NCBI RefSeq assembly: GCF_014650715.1
Contig: NZ_BMVM01000001.1
Location: forward strand, 62,001 to 126,000
Direction of reading: 5' to 3'
Source: Streptomyces bluensis
GTDB taxonomy: Bacteria > Actinomycetota > Actinomycetes > Streptomycetales > Streptomycetaceae
DNA length: 64,000 bases
Shown one piece after another: positions 36,869 through 45,094 of the stretch (positions are counted from its first letter, which is position 1; each line of letters begins with the position of its first letter). Both the position numbers and the translations under genes were made by a program. The notes beneath the pieces are model-generated. The model was not told the DNA's origin and did no database searches. It saw nothing but the letters and a program-made list of their open reading frames with translations.

Positions 36869-37921
36869 TCAGCCCGCGGGGCGGGGCAGGCCGAGGTGGT
36901 CGCGGAGGGTGCGGCCGGTGTAGTCGGCGCGGAACAGGCTGCGTTCGCGCAGCGCCGGTACGAGGTCGTGGACCACGGCGGGCAGATCGGCGGGGGCCGA
37001 GGTCGGGAAGAGGTGGAAGCCGTCGACGCCGGTGGTCTCGTGCCAGTCGGCGAGCAGACCGGCGAGGTCCGCGGCAGCGCCGGTGAAGCGCAGTTCGGCG
37101 GGCGGGAGGGCTCCGGGCCCGGTGCCGCCCCCGAGATCGACCGCGGCGCGTACCAGCACCCGCAGCGCCTCCGGATCACGTCCGGCCTCCGCCGCCCGGC
37201 GCAGCAGTGCCGCGCGGGCGAGCCAGGCCGTGGAGGGCTGATCGGCGTCCAGGAGTACGACGTCGGCGTGGCTCGCTGCCAACTCCCACTGCCCGTCCGA
37301 GTCATGCACGTCGAGGGCGACGGCGATGGGCGGCCGCCCCTGGGGTGGGCGGGGGACGTTGGACGGGCTGCGGACGGAGAAGTGCGGGCCCTCGAAGTCG
37401 ATGTGGTGCAGTCGTTCGCGGTCGATGAAACGGCCAGTGGCGCCGTCCCGTGTCTCCGCGTCGCCCTCCCAGCTCTCCCACAACCGGACGGCGCCCTCGG
37501 CGGCGTCGGCCACCTCGGCCCACAACTCGGCTGCGGGCGCGACCCCGCGGCCGCCCACGGCGGGGGCCTCGGCCTCGGTGCTGGAGACGTCGACCAGCCA
37601 GCCGGCCCGGCCCTCGCTGACGTGGTCGAGGGTGGCCAGGGCGGTGGAGGTGCGGAAGGGCTCGGTGTGGGTGGTGCTCACCGCCGGGACCAGGCCGATC
37701 CTGGTGGTCAGGGGCGCGGCGCGGGCGAGAACGGCCACCGGGTCGAGCCGGCCGGCGCTGTCGTCGTGCGGTGGCGCGGGGGAGTCGCCGACAGTGACGA
37801 AGTCCAGGGCGCCCTGCTCGGCGAGGCCGATCAGGTCCGTCCAATGGGCGGCTGCGAGGGACTCTGCGGGGCGGTGACCGGTCCCGTCGAGTGCGAGGGA
37901 GAGGTGGAGTTCGCGGGGCAT
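36869..37921 (-). CDS. LLM-class flavin-dependent oxidoreductase, shorter paralogue
   Basis: 350 aa from ATG 37921 (an upstream in-frame ATG at 37975 lies in the gap before the gene). LHLSLALDGTGHRPAESLAA, ALDFVTVGDSPAPP, RIGLVPAVSTTHTEPFRTST, HIDFEGPHFSVRSPSNVPRP and FRADYTGRTLRDHLGLPRPA are typical. It is about 50 residues shorter than its neighbour and has a diverged middle (the loop after ALDHVSEGRAGWLVDV), so one of the pair may be regulatory or non-catalytic. Confidence 0.8.
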   Translation of the reverse strand: MPRELHLSLALDGTGHRPAESLAAAHWTDLIGLAEQGALDFVTVGDSPAPPHDDSAGRLDPVAVLARAAPLTTRIGLVPAVSTTHTEPFRTSTALATLDHVSEGRAGWLVDVSSTEAEAPAVGGRGVAPAAELWAEVADAAEGAVRLWESWEGDAETRDGATGRFIDRERLHHIDFEGPHFSVRSPSNVPRPPQGRPPIAVALDVHDSDGQWELAASHADVVLLDADQPSTAWLARAALLRRAAEAGRDPEALRVLVRAAVDLGGGTGPGALPPAELRFTGAAADLAGLLADWHETTGVDGFHLFPTSAPADLPAVVHDLVPALRERSLFRADYTGRTLRDHLGLPRPAG

Positions 37922-37984
37922 GACCTCGTGTCCTGTACGAAGGCGGGGTGCGCAGGCGTCGTACGGCCTGTGCACCCCGGGTCG

Positions 37985-38968
37985 CTACTTGTTGGTCTTG
38001 GGCAGGCCGGGCGGGTTGATCTCGGACTTGGTCACGGCCTCGTCGGACAGGCCCCAGCGCTTGAGCACAGTGGCGTACGTGCCGTTCTCGATGACGTGGT
38101 TGAGGGCGTCGGCGAGCGGCTTGACCAGGCCGCTGTCCTTCTTGGTGGTGGCCGCGATGAGGCCCTGGAGGGCGGCGCCGGCACCGGAGTAGGTGCCGAC
38201 AACCTCGGTCTTGCCGGTGGTGGCCGCGTGGTAGGCGGCGGTCGGGTTGGGGCCGAGGTAGAGGTCGATGCGGCCGGACTGGAGGGCGAGGTAGGTGTCG
38301 CTGTCGTTCTGGTAGTACTTGATGTTCACCGGCTTGCGGCCGGCCTTCTCGTTCTCCTTGCTCCACTCGATGAGCAGCTTCTCCTGGTTGGTGCCGCTGC
38401 CCACGGCAACCGTCTTGCCCGCCACGTCCTCGGGCCCGGTGATCTTCAGTCCGCTGCCCTTCTTCGCCTCGAAACCCAGGTTGTCCTCCCGGTAGGTGGC
38501 GAAGTCGTACTTCTCCTTGCGCTCCTCGGTGACGGTGATGTTGCTGAAGCCGACGTCGTACTTGGCGCTGTCGAGGCCGACGAAGATGTTCTCCCAGGAG
38601 ACCGTGTTGATGTGCAGCTTGAGGCCGAGCACGTCGGCGACCAGTGAGGCGATGTCGGGCTCGACGCCGATGATGGTCTTGTTGTCGGTGGCGAAGAAGG
38701 TCAGGGGCGCGGCGGAGCCGGAGGAGTCGACGATCTCCAGGGTGCCTCTCTTGCGGATCTTCTCGGGGACCTCGGCGGCTATGGAATCGACCTTGTCGGT
38801 GGTGACGCGGTTCTGGTCGGGACTGATGTTGATCTTCGTCTTGCTGCCCGACGTGGCCGCGACCTCGGTCGTGCCGCCGTCGTCGGGGTTGCTGCACGCG
38901 GCGAGGACGAGGGCGGTGGCGAGTCCGAGCGCGGCTGCGGCGGTGCGGCGGGTGATCGAGGTGGACAT
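37985..38968 (-). CDS. ABC transporter substrate-binding lipoprotein (SBP_bac_3 type)
   Basis: 327 aa. Lipoprotein signal with lipobox ending at Cys25 (LATALVLAAC). The fold is that of polar amino-acid/sulfur-compound binding proteins: FFATDNKTIIGVEPDIASLV, GLDSAKYDVGFSNITVTEER, KYDFATYRED, VAGKTVAVGSGTNQEKLLIE, IDLYLGPNPTAAYH. The cargo is not certain; with sulfur genes on both sides, cystine, a sulfonate or a related compound is likely. First of two binding proteins feeding one permease/ATPase pair. Confidence 0.85.
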   Translation of the reverse strand: MSTSITRRTAAAALGLATALVLAACSNPDDGGTTEVAATSGSKTKINISPDQNRVTTDKVDSIAAEVPEKIRKRGTLEIVDSSGSAAPLTFFATDNKTIIGVEPDIASLVADVLGLKLHINTVSWENIFVGLDSAKYDVGFSNITVTEERKEKYDFATYREDNLGFEAKKGSGLKITGPEDVAGKTVAVGSGTNQEKLLIEWSKENEKAGRKPVNIKYYQNDSDTYLALQSGRIDLYLGPNPTAAYHAATTGKTEVVGTYSGAGAALQGLIAATTKKDSGLVKPLADALNHVIENGTYATVLKRWGLSDEAVTKSEINPPGLPKTNK

Positions 38969-39006
38969 GGTCGTGCTCCTTGCTTGCGGAAACGGGTGAG
39001 GGTCGG

Positions 39007-39809
<803 letters not shown>

Positions 39810-39813
<4 letters not shown>

Positions 39814-40850
39814 CGGCTGTCTCCCAAGGGTCCAGGGGTCTTCAGGGGTATGACGGGCCGGTTGCGCTGGGCGGCGGCCGCGCGCAGGGTGCGGACGAAG
39901 CGGCGGGCGCGCTGAAGCGGCGTGGGCGGCGGGGTGCGGTTGGCGCCCCGCGCGTAGCGGCGCTCCACGTAGTACTGGGCGACCGACAGCAGGGATGTCA
40001 GGACGACGTACCAGGCGGTGGCGACCAGCAGCAGCGGGATCACCCGGCCGTTGCGGCCGTAGATCACCTGCACCTGGTAGAACAGCTCGCCGATGGACAT
40101 CACGTAGACCACCGAGGTGCCCTTGAGCAGGCCGATGATCTCGTTGCCGGCCGTGGGCAGGATGGCGCGCATGGCCTGCGGCAGCACGATCCGGCGGATC
40201 TGCCGCAGCCGGGGAATGCCCAGCGCGGCGGCCGCCTCCAGCTGCCCGTGGTCGACGGCGATGACGCCACCGCGCACGATCTCGGCAGCATAGGCGGCCT
40301 GGTGCAGCATCAGCCCGATGATGGCCGCGCCCATGGTGCCGATGATGCTGTTGCTGTCGACGGACCAGAACACCGGGCCGAAGGGGATGCCGAAGCCCAA
40401 CTCCTCGTACAGCGCGCTCAGGTTGAACCAGAACACCAGCTGGACGATCATCGGTATGGACCGGAAGATCCAGATGTAGGTCCAGGCGACGGTCTGCAGC
40501 ACCGGGCTGCGTGACAGCCGCATGAAGGCCAGGACGGTGCCCAGGAGGAAGCCCAGTACGGTGGCGTAGGCGGTGAGCTGAAGGGTCACCCACACCGCCT
40601 GCACGATCGTCTCGGACAGCACGTAGTCGCTGAAGACACCCCACTCCCAGACCGGGTTGGTGGCCAGACCGTGCACGAACTGGGCAGCCAGCACGATCAC
40701 GGCGACGGCCGCGGCCCAACGGGCGTAGTGGCGGGCGGGTACCACCTTGAGGGAGGCCGGATCGTCCGGGGCGGGCGGGGCCCCCGGGCCGGTGCCCGGG
40801 GTGGCCGCGCCGGGCGGCGCGGTGTCGGTGGTGGATGGCAGCGTGGACAT
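39810..40850 (-). CDS. ABC transporter permease, polar amino-acid type
   Basis: 346 aa. A Pro-rich cytosolic N-terminus (1-35) precedes the membrane helices ([98 protein letters not shown]). The EAA loop that docks the ATPase reads [20 protein letters not shown]. The paralogue on the other strand (44087) shares this layout. It lies 22 bp from the upstream binding-protein gene. Confidence 0.9.
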
Positions 40851-40872
40851 CGTGAACGTTCCTGCTCAACTC

Positions 40873-41844
40873 TCAGGTGTGCTCGGGCGGGTTGATCCGC
40901 GACGTGTCGATCGCGGAGGCGGAGGTGCCCCACTTCGTGAGGATCCGGGCGTACGTGCCGTCCTTGATCAGCTCGTTGACGGCGGCCTGGAAGGCCTTGG
41001 TGAGTGGGGAGCCCTTCTTGAAGGCGAAGCCGACGTCGAGGCGGTGGAACTCGCCGAGGAAGGTGGTCTGGGAGGCGGGCTGGGCCGCCTGGTAGCGCAG
41101 GCCGTTGATGGTCGACATGATCACGTCGATACGGCCCTGCTGGAGTGCGGTGAGGGTCGCCGCGTTCTCCGAGTAGACCTTCACGTCGTACGGCTTCTCG
41201 CCCGCCTTGGCACACACGCCCTTCTGCTCGGTGAGGGTGGCCTCGAAGGTGGTGCCGGCGCCGGTGCCGATGGTCAGCCCGCACAGCTGGGTGAGGTCGG
41301 TGACCTTCTTGCCGAGGGCGGTGTTGCCCGTCTTCACCGCGAAGCCCTGGCCGTCGTTGATGTAGGTGACGAAGTCGACGGTCTTCAAGCGTTCGGTGGT
41401 GACGCCGAAGTTGCCGGACCCGAAGTCGTACTTGCCGCTGCCCAGGGCGGGCAGGATCGTCTCGAAGGAGGCGTCCTGCCGCTCCAGCTTCACGCCGAGG
41501 ACCTTGGCCACCGCGTCGGCGATGTCGATGTCCTGGCCCGCGGGCGGCTTGTCCTGCCCGTTCGGGAAGTACGCCCCGGGCGGGAACCCGATCGAACTGC
41601 CGACGCGGAGCGTGCCCGCCTTGCGGACGTCGGCGGGGAGCAGGGCGGCGACGGAGTCCACCTTGCGTACGGCGGCGACCGGGTCGTCGGTCGGCACGGG
41701 GGATGCCTGAGCGCCCGCCGGTGTGGTGGCGGAGGTGCCGCCGGAGCCACAGGCGGTCAGTGTCAGGAGCGGTAGCAGCGTGAGGGCGGCGAGGCGCAGG
41801 CCGGCTCTGATCCCGGGGAGGTTCACAGGTCGGGGGCCTTTCAT
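40873..41844 (-). CDS. Second ABC transporter substrate-binding lipoprotein
   Basis: 323 aa from ATG 41844, which overlaps the stop of the GNAT gene. Lipobox at Cys32 (LLTLTAC). Landmarks: GTLRVGSSIGFPPGAYFPNG, DIDIADAVAKVLGVKLERQD, LGSGKYDFGSGNFGVTTERL, DGQGFAVKTGN and INGLRYQAAQPASQ, with two Cys near the middle (LCGLTIGTGAG, KGVCAK) that could form a disulfide. Two binding proteins sharing one translocator widen the cargo range. Confidence 0.85.
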   Translation of the reverse strand: MKGPRPVNLPGIRAGLRLAALTLLPLLTLTACGSGGTSATTPAGAQASPVPTDDPVAAVRKVDSVAALLPADVRKAGTLRVGSSIGFPPGAYFPNGQDKPPAGQDIDIADAVAKVLGVKLERQDASFETILPALGSGKYDFGSGNFGVTTERLKTVDFVTYINDGQGFAVKTGNTALGKKVTDLTQLCGLTIGTGAGTTFEATLTEQKGVCAKAGEKPYDVKVYSENAATLTALQQGRIDVIMSTINGLRYQAAQPASQTTFLGEFHRLDVGFAFKKGSPLTKAFQAAVNELIKDGTYARILTKWGTSASAIDTSRINPPEHT

Positions 41845-42359
41845 GTGCGCGACTGGACGTTGAGGTGCTTCTCGAAGGGCAGCGGGCCGACGGTTTCCGG
41901 GTCGGCCTCGGTGTCGAACAGCGGTGTGTAGCCGGTGGCCAGGTACAGGCCGCGGGCCTCGGGCTGGCGTGGCCCGGTGGTCAGGTAGATCCGCCGGTAG
42001 CCGCGTGCGCCCGCCTCGCGTTCCAGCTCGGCGATGACACGGCGGGCAAGGCCACGCCGCCGGTGGGCGGAGTGGGTCCAGATCCGCTTCAGTTCGGCGG
42101 TGGTCGCGTCGTACCGCCGGAAGGCGCCGCCTGCGACGGGCTCGCCGCGCTCCAGCAGCAGGAGCAGCAGGCCGCCGTACGGTTCGGTGAACTCCTCGTC
42201 GGGGTAGCGGGAGATCTCGGCGTGGGCGTCCTTGCCGTAGCGCGTGGAGTACTCGTGGCCGAGTTCGCGCAGCAGGGGTCTCACGCGCGGGTCGGAGACA
42301 GCGACATGAAGCACCGTCACATTCACTGCTGACGACGATGGTTGGGCTACGGAGGTCAT
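41841..42359 (-). CDS. GNAT-family N-acetyltransferase
   Basis: 172 aa. Acetyl-CoA binding loop in RRRGLARRVIAELEREAGAR; earlier strands GGLLLLLLERGEPVAGGAFR and ELKRIWTH; final TGYTPLFD typical of the fold. Both ends overlap their neighbours by ATGA, so it is a true member of the operon. Similar GNATs in sulfur clusters may acetylate sulfur amines or cysteine conjugates so that the monooxygenases can act; this is inference. Confidence 0.8.
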   Translation of the reverse strand: MTSVAQPSSSAVNVTVLHVAVSDPRVRPLLRELGHEYSTRYGKDAHAEISRYPDEEFTEPYGGLLLLLLERGEPVAGGAFRRYDATTAELKRIWTHSAHRRRGLARRVIAELEREAGARGYRRIYLTTGPRQPEARGLYLATGYTPLFDTEADPETVGPLPFEKHLNVQSRT

Positions 42360-43498
42360 TCGCCCACCGCCGCAAGGGTTTGCGTCCCGCGTGCCGCCCG
42401 TTCGGCGTCGCGCTTGGCGACCTCCTCGCGGACGATCGGGATCACATACCGGCCGAAGTCGATGGCGTCGCCCAGCAGGTCGTAGCCGCGGGCGGAGAGG
42501 ATGTCGACGCCGAGGTCGTAGTAGTCAAGTAGCGCCTGGGCCACGGTCTCGGGCGTGCCGACCAGGGCGTTGGAGTTGCCCGCGCCGCCGGTCGCTGCGG
42601 CGGTCGGCGTCCACAGGGCCCGGTCGTAGCGCTCCCCTGCCTCGGCGATGGCGAGCAGCCGCTGCGAGCCGGTGTTCTGCGGCTGCGGGTGCCCGTTGTG
42701 GCGCTTGGTGATCGCCTCGCCCCTCTCCTTGCGCGCCTTGATCGCACCGACCGTGCGGTGGGCCTTCTCCCAGGCCAGTTCCTCGGTCGGGGCGATGATC
42801 GGGCGGAAGGCGACCTGGATGCGCGGCACGTCGGTGCGGCCCGCGGCCTTCGCGGCGGCCTTCACGTTCTCGATCTGCTCGGCGGTCCTGGCGAGGGGCT
42901 CGCCCCACAGGCAGTAGATGTCGGCCTCGGCGCCGCCCGCGGCGTACGCGGCAGGGGACGAGCCGCCGAACGACACGTTCGGGCGGGGCTGCTGGACCGG
43001 GAAGACGTCGCTGACGAAGTCGTGGAAGCGGTAGTGCTCACCCTCATGGTCGAAGGGCTCGTGGGTGGTCCAGATCTTCTTGACGATCCGGATGTACTCG
43101 AGGGTGCGGGCGTAGCGCTCGTCCTTGGTGAGGGTGTCGCCCTCGCGGCCCTGCTCGTGGTCGTTGCCGCCGGTGATGAAGTGCACGGTCAGCCGGCCCT
43201 CGCTGATCCGGTCGAGGGTGGCGAAGGTCTTCGCGGCGAAGGTGGGGTAGGACACGTTGGGCCGGTGGGCGAGCAGGATCTGCAGGCGCTCCAGCCTGCT
43301 GGCGATGTACGCGGCGGCCGGTGCGGGGTCCGGCGATCCGGAGCCGTAGGCGAACAGCACCCGGTCCCAGCCGTGCTCCTCGTGCGCCCGGGCGAGCCGG
43401 AGCGTGTACTCCTTGTCGAACGCGGCGCCGGAGCGCGGGGTGGTTTCGGAGCCGTCGTTGGTGGCGGCGATGCCGAGGAACTCCACGGGCATGGGCAT
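42356..43498 (-). CDS. SsuD-like LLM-class monooxygenase, first gene of the long operon
   Basis: 380 aa. Landmarks: VEFLGIAATNDGSETTPRSG, HGWDRVLFAYGSGSPDPAPA, LTVHFITGGNDHEQGREGDT, YARTLEYIRIVKKIWTTHEP and NVSFGGSSPAAYAAGGAEAD, with CLWGEPL. The ITGGND and FGGSSP motifs place it near SsuD-type sulfonate monooxygenases. Its own operon has no FMN reductase; SsuE at 28.1 kb could serve. A cysteine-type leader peptide ends 214 nt before the start. Confidence 0.85.
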   Translation of the reverse strand: MPMPVEFLGIAATNDGSETTPRSGAAFDKEYTLRLARAHEEHGWDRVLFAYGSGSPDPAPAAAYIASRLERLQILLAHRPNVSYPTFAAKTFATLDRISEGRLTVHFITGGNDHEQGREGDTLTKDERYARTLEYIRIVKKIWTTHEPFDHEGEHYRFHDFVSDVFPVQQPRPNVSFGGSSPAAYAAGGAEADIYCLWGEPLARTAEQIENVKAAAKAAGRTDVPRIQVAFRPIIAPTEELAWEKAHRTVGAIKARKERGEAITKRHNGHPQPQNTGSQRLLAIAEAGERYDRALWTPTAAATGGAGNSNALVGTPETVAQALLDYYDLGVDILSARGYDLLGDAIDFGRYVIPIVREEVAKRDAERAARGTQTLAAVGE

Positions 43499-43684
43499 GG
43501 CCTTTCAGGGATTGCGGCGGCACGCAGGCATGGCTGAACCGCCTTGCGTGCAGGCATGAGTGAACGGACGTCAGGCAGACGGGTCGGTGCAGTCGTGACG
43601 ACGTCGAGCGTCAGGAGAAGCAGAGCTGCGGCAGCGCGCGTGAGGAGAGAACTCGGCCCGCGACGGGGTCACCGAGGGAGGGAA

Positions 43685-43702
43685 GGGCCGGTCAGACGGC
43701 CC
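43685..43702. promoter_or_regulatory. Hairpin after the leader peptide of the long operon
   Basis: GGGCCG (43685-43690) pairs with CGGCCC (43697-43702), 6-nt loop, beginning 9 nt after the leader stop in minus-strand sense. The distance is like that of the hairpin after the sfnG leader (8 nt), which supports a shared attenuator layout. Confidence 0.45.
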
Positions 43703-43711
43703 GCTGCCGAG

Positions 43712-43789
43712 TCAGGCGCAACACGCGGCGGACCACACCCGACCGAAGTCGATGTGATCGCGCGAGACCAAGCGCTGCTGGGCATTCAT
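43712..43789 (-). CDS. Cysteine-type leader peptide of the long LLM/ABC operon
   Basis: 25 codons from ATG 43789: MNAQQRLVSRDHIDFGRV followed by WSAACCA and stop. The DHIDFGRV core corresponds to RHVDLARV of the sfnG leader, and two adjacent Cys codons lie one codon before the end. It precedes the 43498-32240 operon with no gene between. It is most like the truncated leader at 47096 (both have QQRLV and VDFG/IDFG). Confidence 0.85.
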   Translation of the reverse strand: MNAQQRLVSRDHIDFGRVWSAACCA

Positions 43790-44086
43790 GCGACTAATTG
43801 AGCAGTACATCGTGGCGCTCGTCAAGCAGCGCCCGGATGCCGGACCGCCGGGACCGGCCCTGCCCAGGGCGCTGTTGACACATCGCTGCCCTGGGCACAT
43901 ACGATCGACAGCGGATCGGCCGCCCTGCGCGGCAGCCGCTCCGGCCGCGTTGAGGGACGTGGCGAATGTGACGACGCCGAGCCCCGGCCGCACCGTACGC
44001 ACGCAGCGCCTGTGCCGTTGCGCTCCCTGCGAGTGCCACCGGGTGGTCACCCACGCCTGCGATCCCTTCCCCCGGAGAGCCTCTCG
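43790..44086. promoter_or_regulatory. Divergent control region of the two sulfur operons
   Basis: 297 bp between the minus-strand leader peptide and the plus-strand permease. It should carry both promoters. A plus-strand frame through 43969-44086 has several Cys codons (LCRCAPCECHRVV) but lacks the leader-peptide core, and I do not call it. No palindrome stood out. Confidence 0.4.
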
Positions 44087-45094
44087 ATGGTCACGCCTTC
44101 CGAAGTCACGCCGGCCCCTGCGACGAAACCGCCGAAACGGGCGAGCGCGCCTGGCCCCAACGTGCCGCGGATCGTGCCGCGCCGGCACGTCGGCCGGTGG
44201 CTGACCGCTGTCGTCGCGCTGCTGCTGTTCGCGATGGTGCTCAACTCCGTCGTCCGCAACGACGCCTTCCAATGGAGCGTGGTGGGCCGGTACTTCACCA
44301 CTGCCGCCGTGCTCGACGGACTGCTGCTGTCCCTGTGGCTGACGGCTGTGGTGATGGTGCTCGGCTTCCTGCTCGGCACCGTGCTCTCGGTGATGCGGCT
44401 GTCGGCCAACCCTGTGCTGCGCACGCTGAGTTGGGGCTACGTGTGGATCTTCCGGTCCACGCCGCTGCTGGTGCAGCTGCTGTTCTGGTTCAACATCGGC
44501 GCCCTGTATCCGACGCTCGGCCTCGGCATCCCCTTCGGCCCGCAGTTCCTCACCGTCCAGACGGTCAATCTGCTCGGGCCCACCCTCACCGCCGTCATCG
44601 GCCTCACCCTGCACGAGAGCGCCTACGCCGCCGAGGTGGTGCGCGGCGGCATCCTCTCCGTGGACTCCGGGCAGACCGAGGCCGCCCAGGCACTCGGGCT
44701 GAGCAGACGCCGCACCCTGCGCCGGATCGTCGTCCCCCAGGCGATGCGCTCCATCGTGCCCACGTCCGGGAACATGCTGATCGGCACCCTCAAGGGCACC
44801 AGCATCGTCAGCGTGCTGGCCGTGCACGACCTGCTGTACTCGGTGCAGCTGATCTACAACCAGACCTACCAGGTCATCCCGCTGCTGATGGTCGCCACCC
44901 TGTGGTACATCGCGGTCACCACGGTGCTGAGCGCGGGACAGTTCTACGTCGAGCGGTACTACGCGCGCGGGGACTCCCGCGCCCTGCCTCCGACCCCGCT
45001 GCAACGGCTGCGCGGCCACCTGACCGCCGTGCGCCACCGACTGAGCGCGGCCACGGCCGCCGACGCCCGCCCGGCGATCGGCGGTGACCGGTGA
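44087..45094 (+). CDS. ABC transporter permease, second copy
   Basis: 335 aa from ATG 44087 with CCGGAGAGC upstream. Membrane segments [76 protein letters not shown] and VIPLLMVATLWYIAVTTVLS; EAA loop EAAQALGLSRRRTLRRIVVP. Close paralogue of the permease at 39810. No ATPase or binding protein is encoded on this strand, so it probably shares the ATPase at 39007 and pairs with the first permease as a heterodimer. Confidence 0.9.
   Translation: MVTPSEVTPAPATKPPKRASAPGPNVPRIVPRRHVGRWLTAVVALLLFAMVLNSVVRNDAFQWSVVGRYFTTAAVLDGLLLSLWLTAVVMVLGFLLGTVLSVMRLSANPVLRTLSWGYVWIFRSTPLLVQLLFWFNIGALYPTLGLGIPFGPQFLTVQTVNLLGPTLTAVIGLTLHESAYAAEVVRGGILSVDSGQTEAAQALGLSRRRTLRRIVVPQAMRSIVPTSGNMLIGTLKGTSIVSVLAVHDLLYSVQLIYNQTYQVIPLLMVATLWYIAVTTVLSAGQFYVERYYARGDSRALPPTPLQRLRGHLTAVRHRLSAATAADARPAIGGDR

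Noticed and set aside
34274..38647. Long plus-strand frames of more than 500 codons opposite the LLM genes
   Set aside because: They mirror the minus-strand monooxygenase genes, are Gly/Val/Glu-rich without motifs, and have no ribosome binding site.
43969..44204. Cys-rich plus-strand frame (LCRCAPCECHRVV) before the permease, considered as another leader peptide
   Set aside because: It lacks the RxHVDxxRV core, runs on for over 70 codons into the permease gene, and Cys codons are common in out-of-frame GC-rich DNA.
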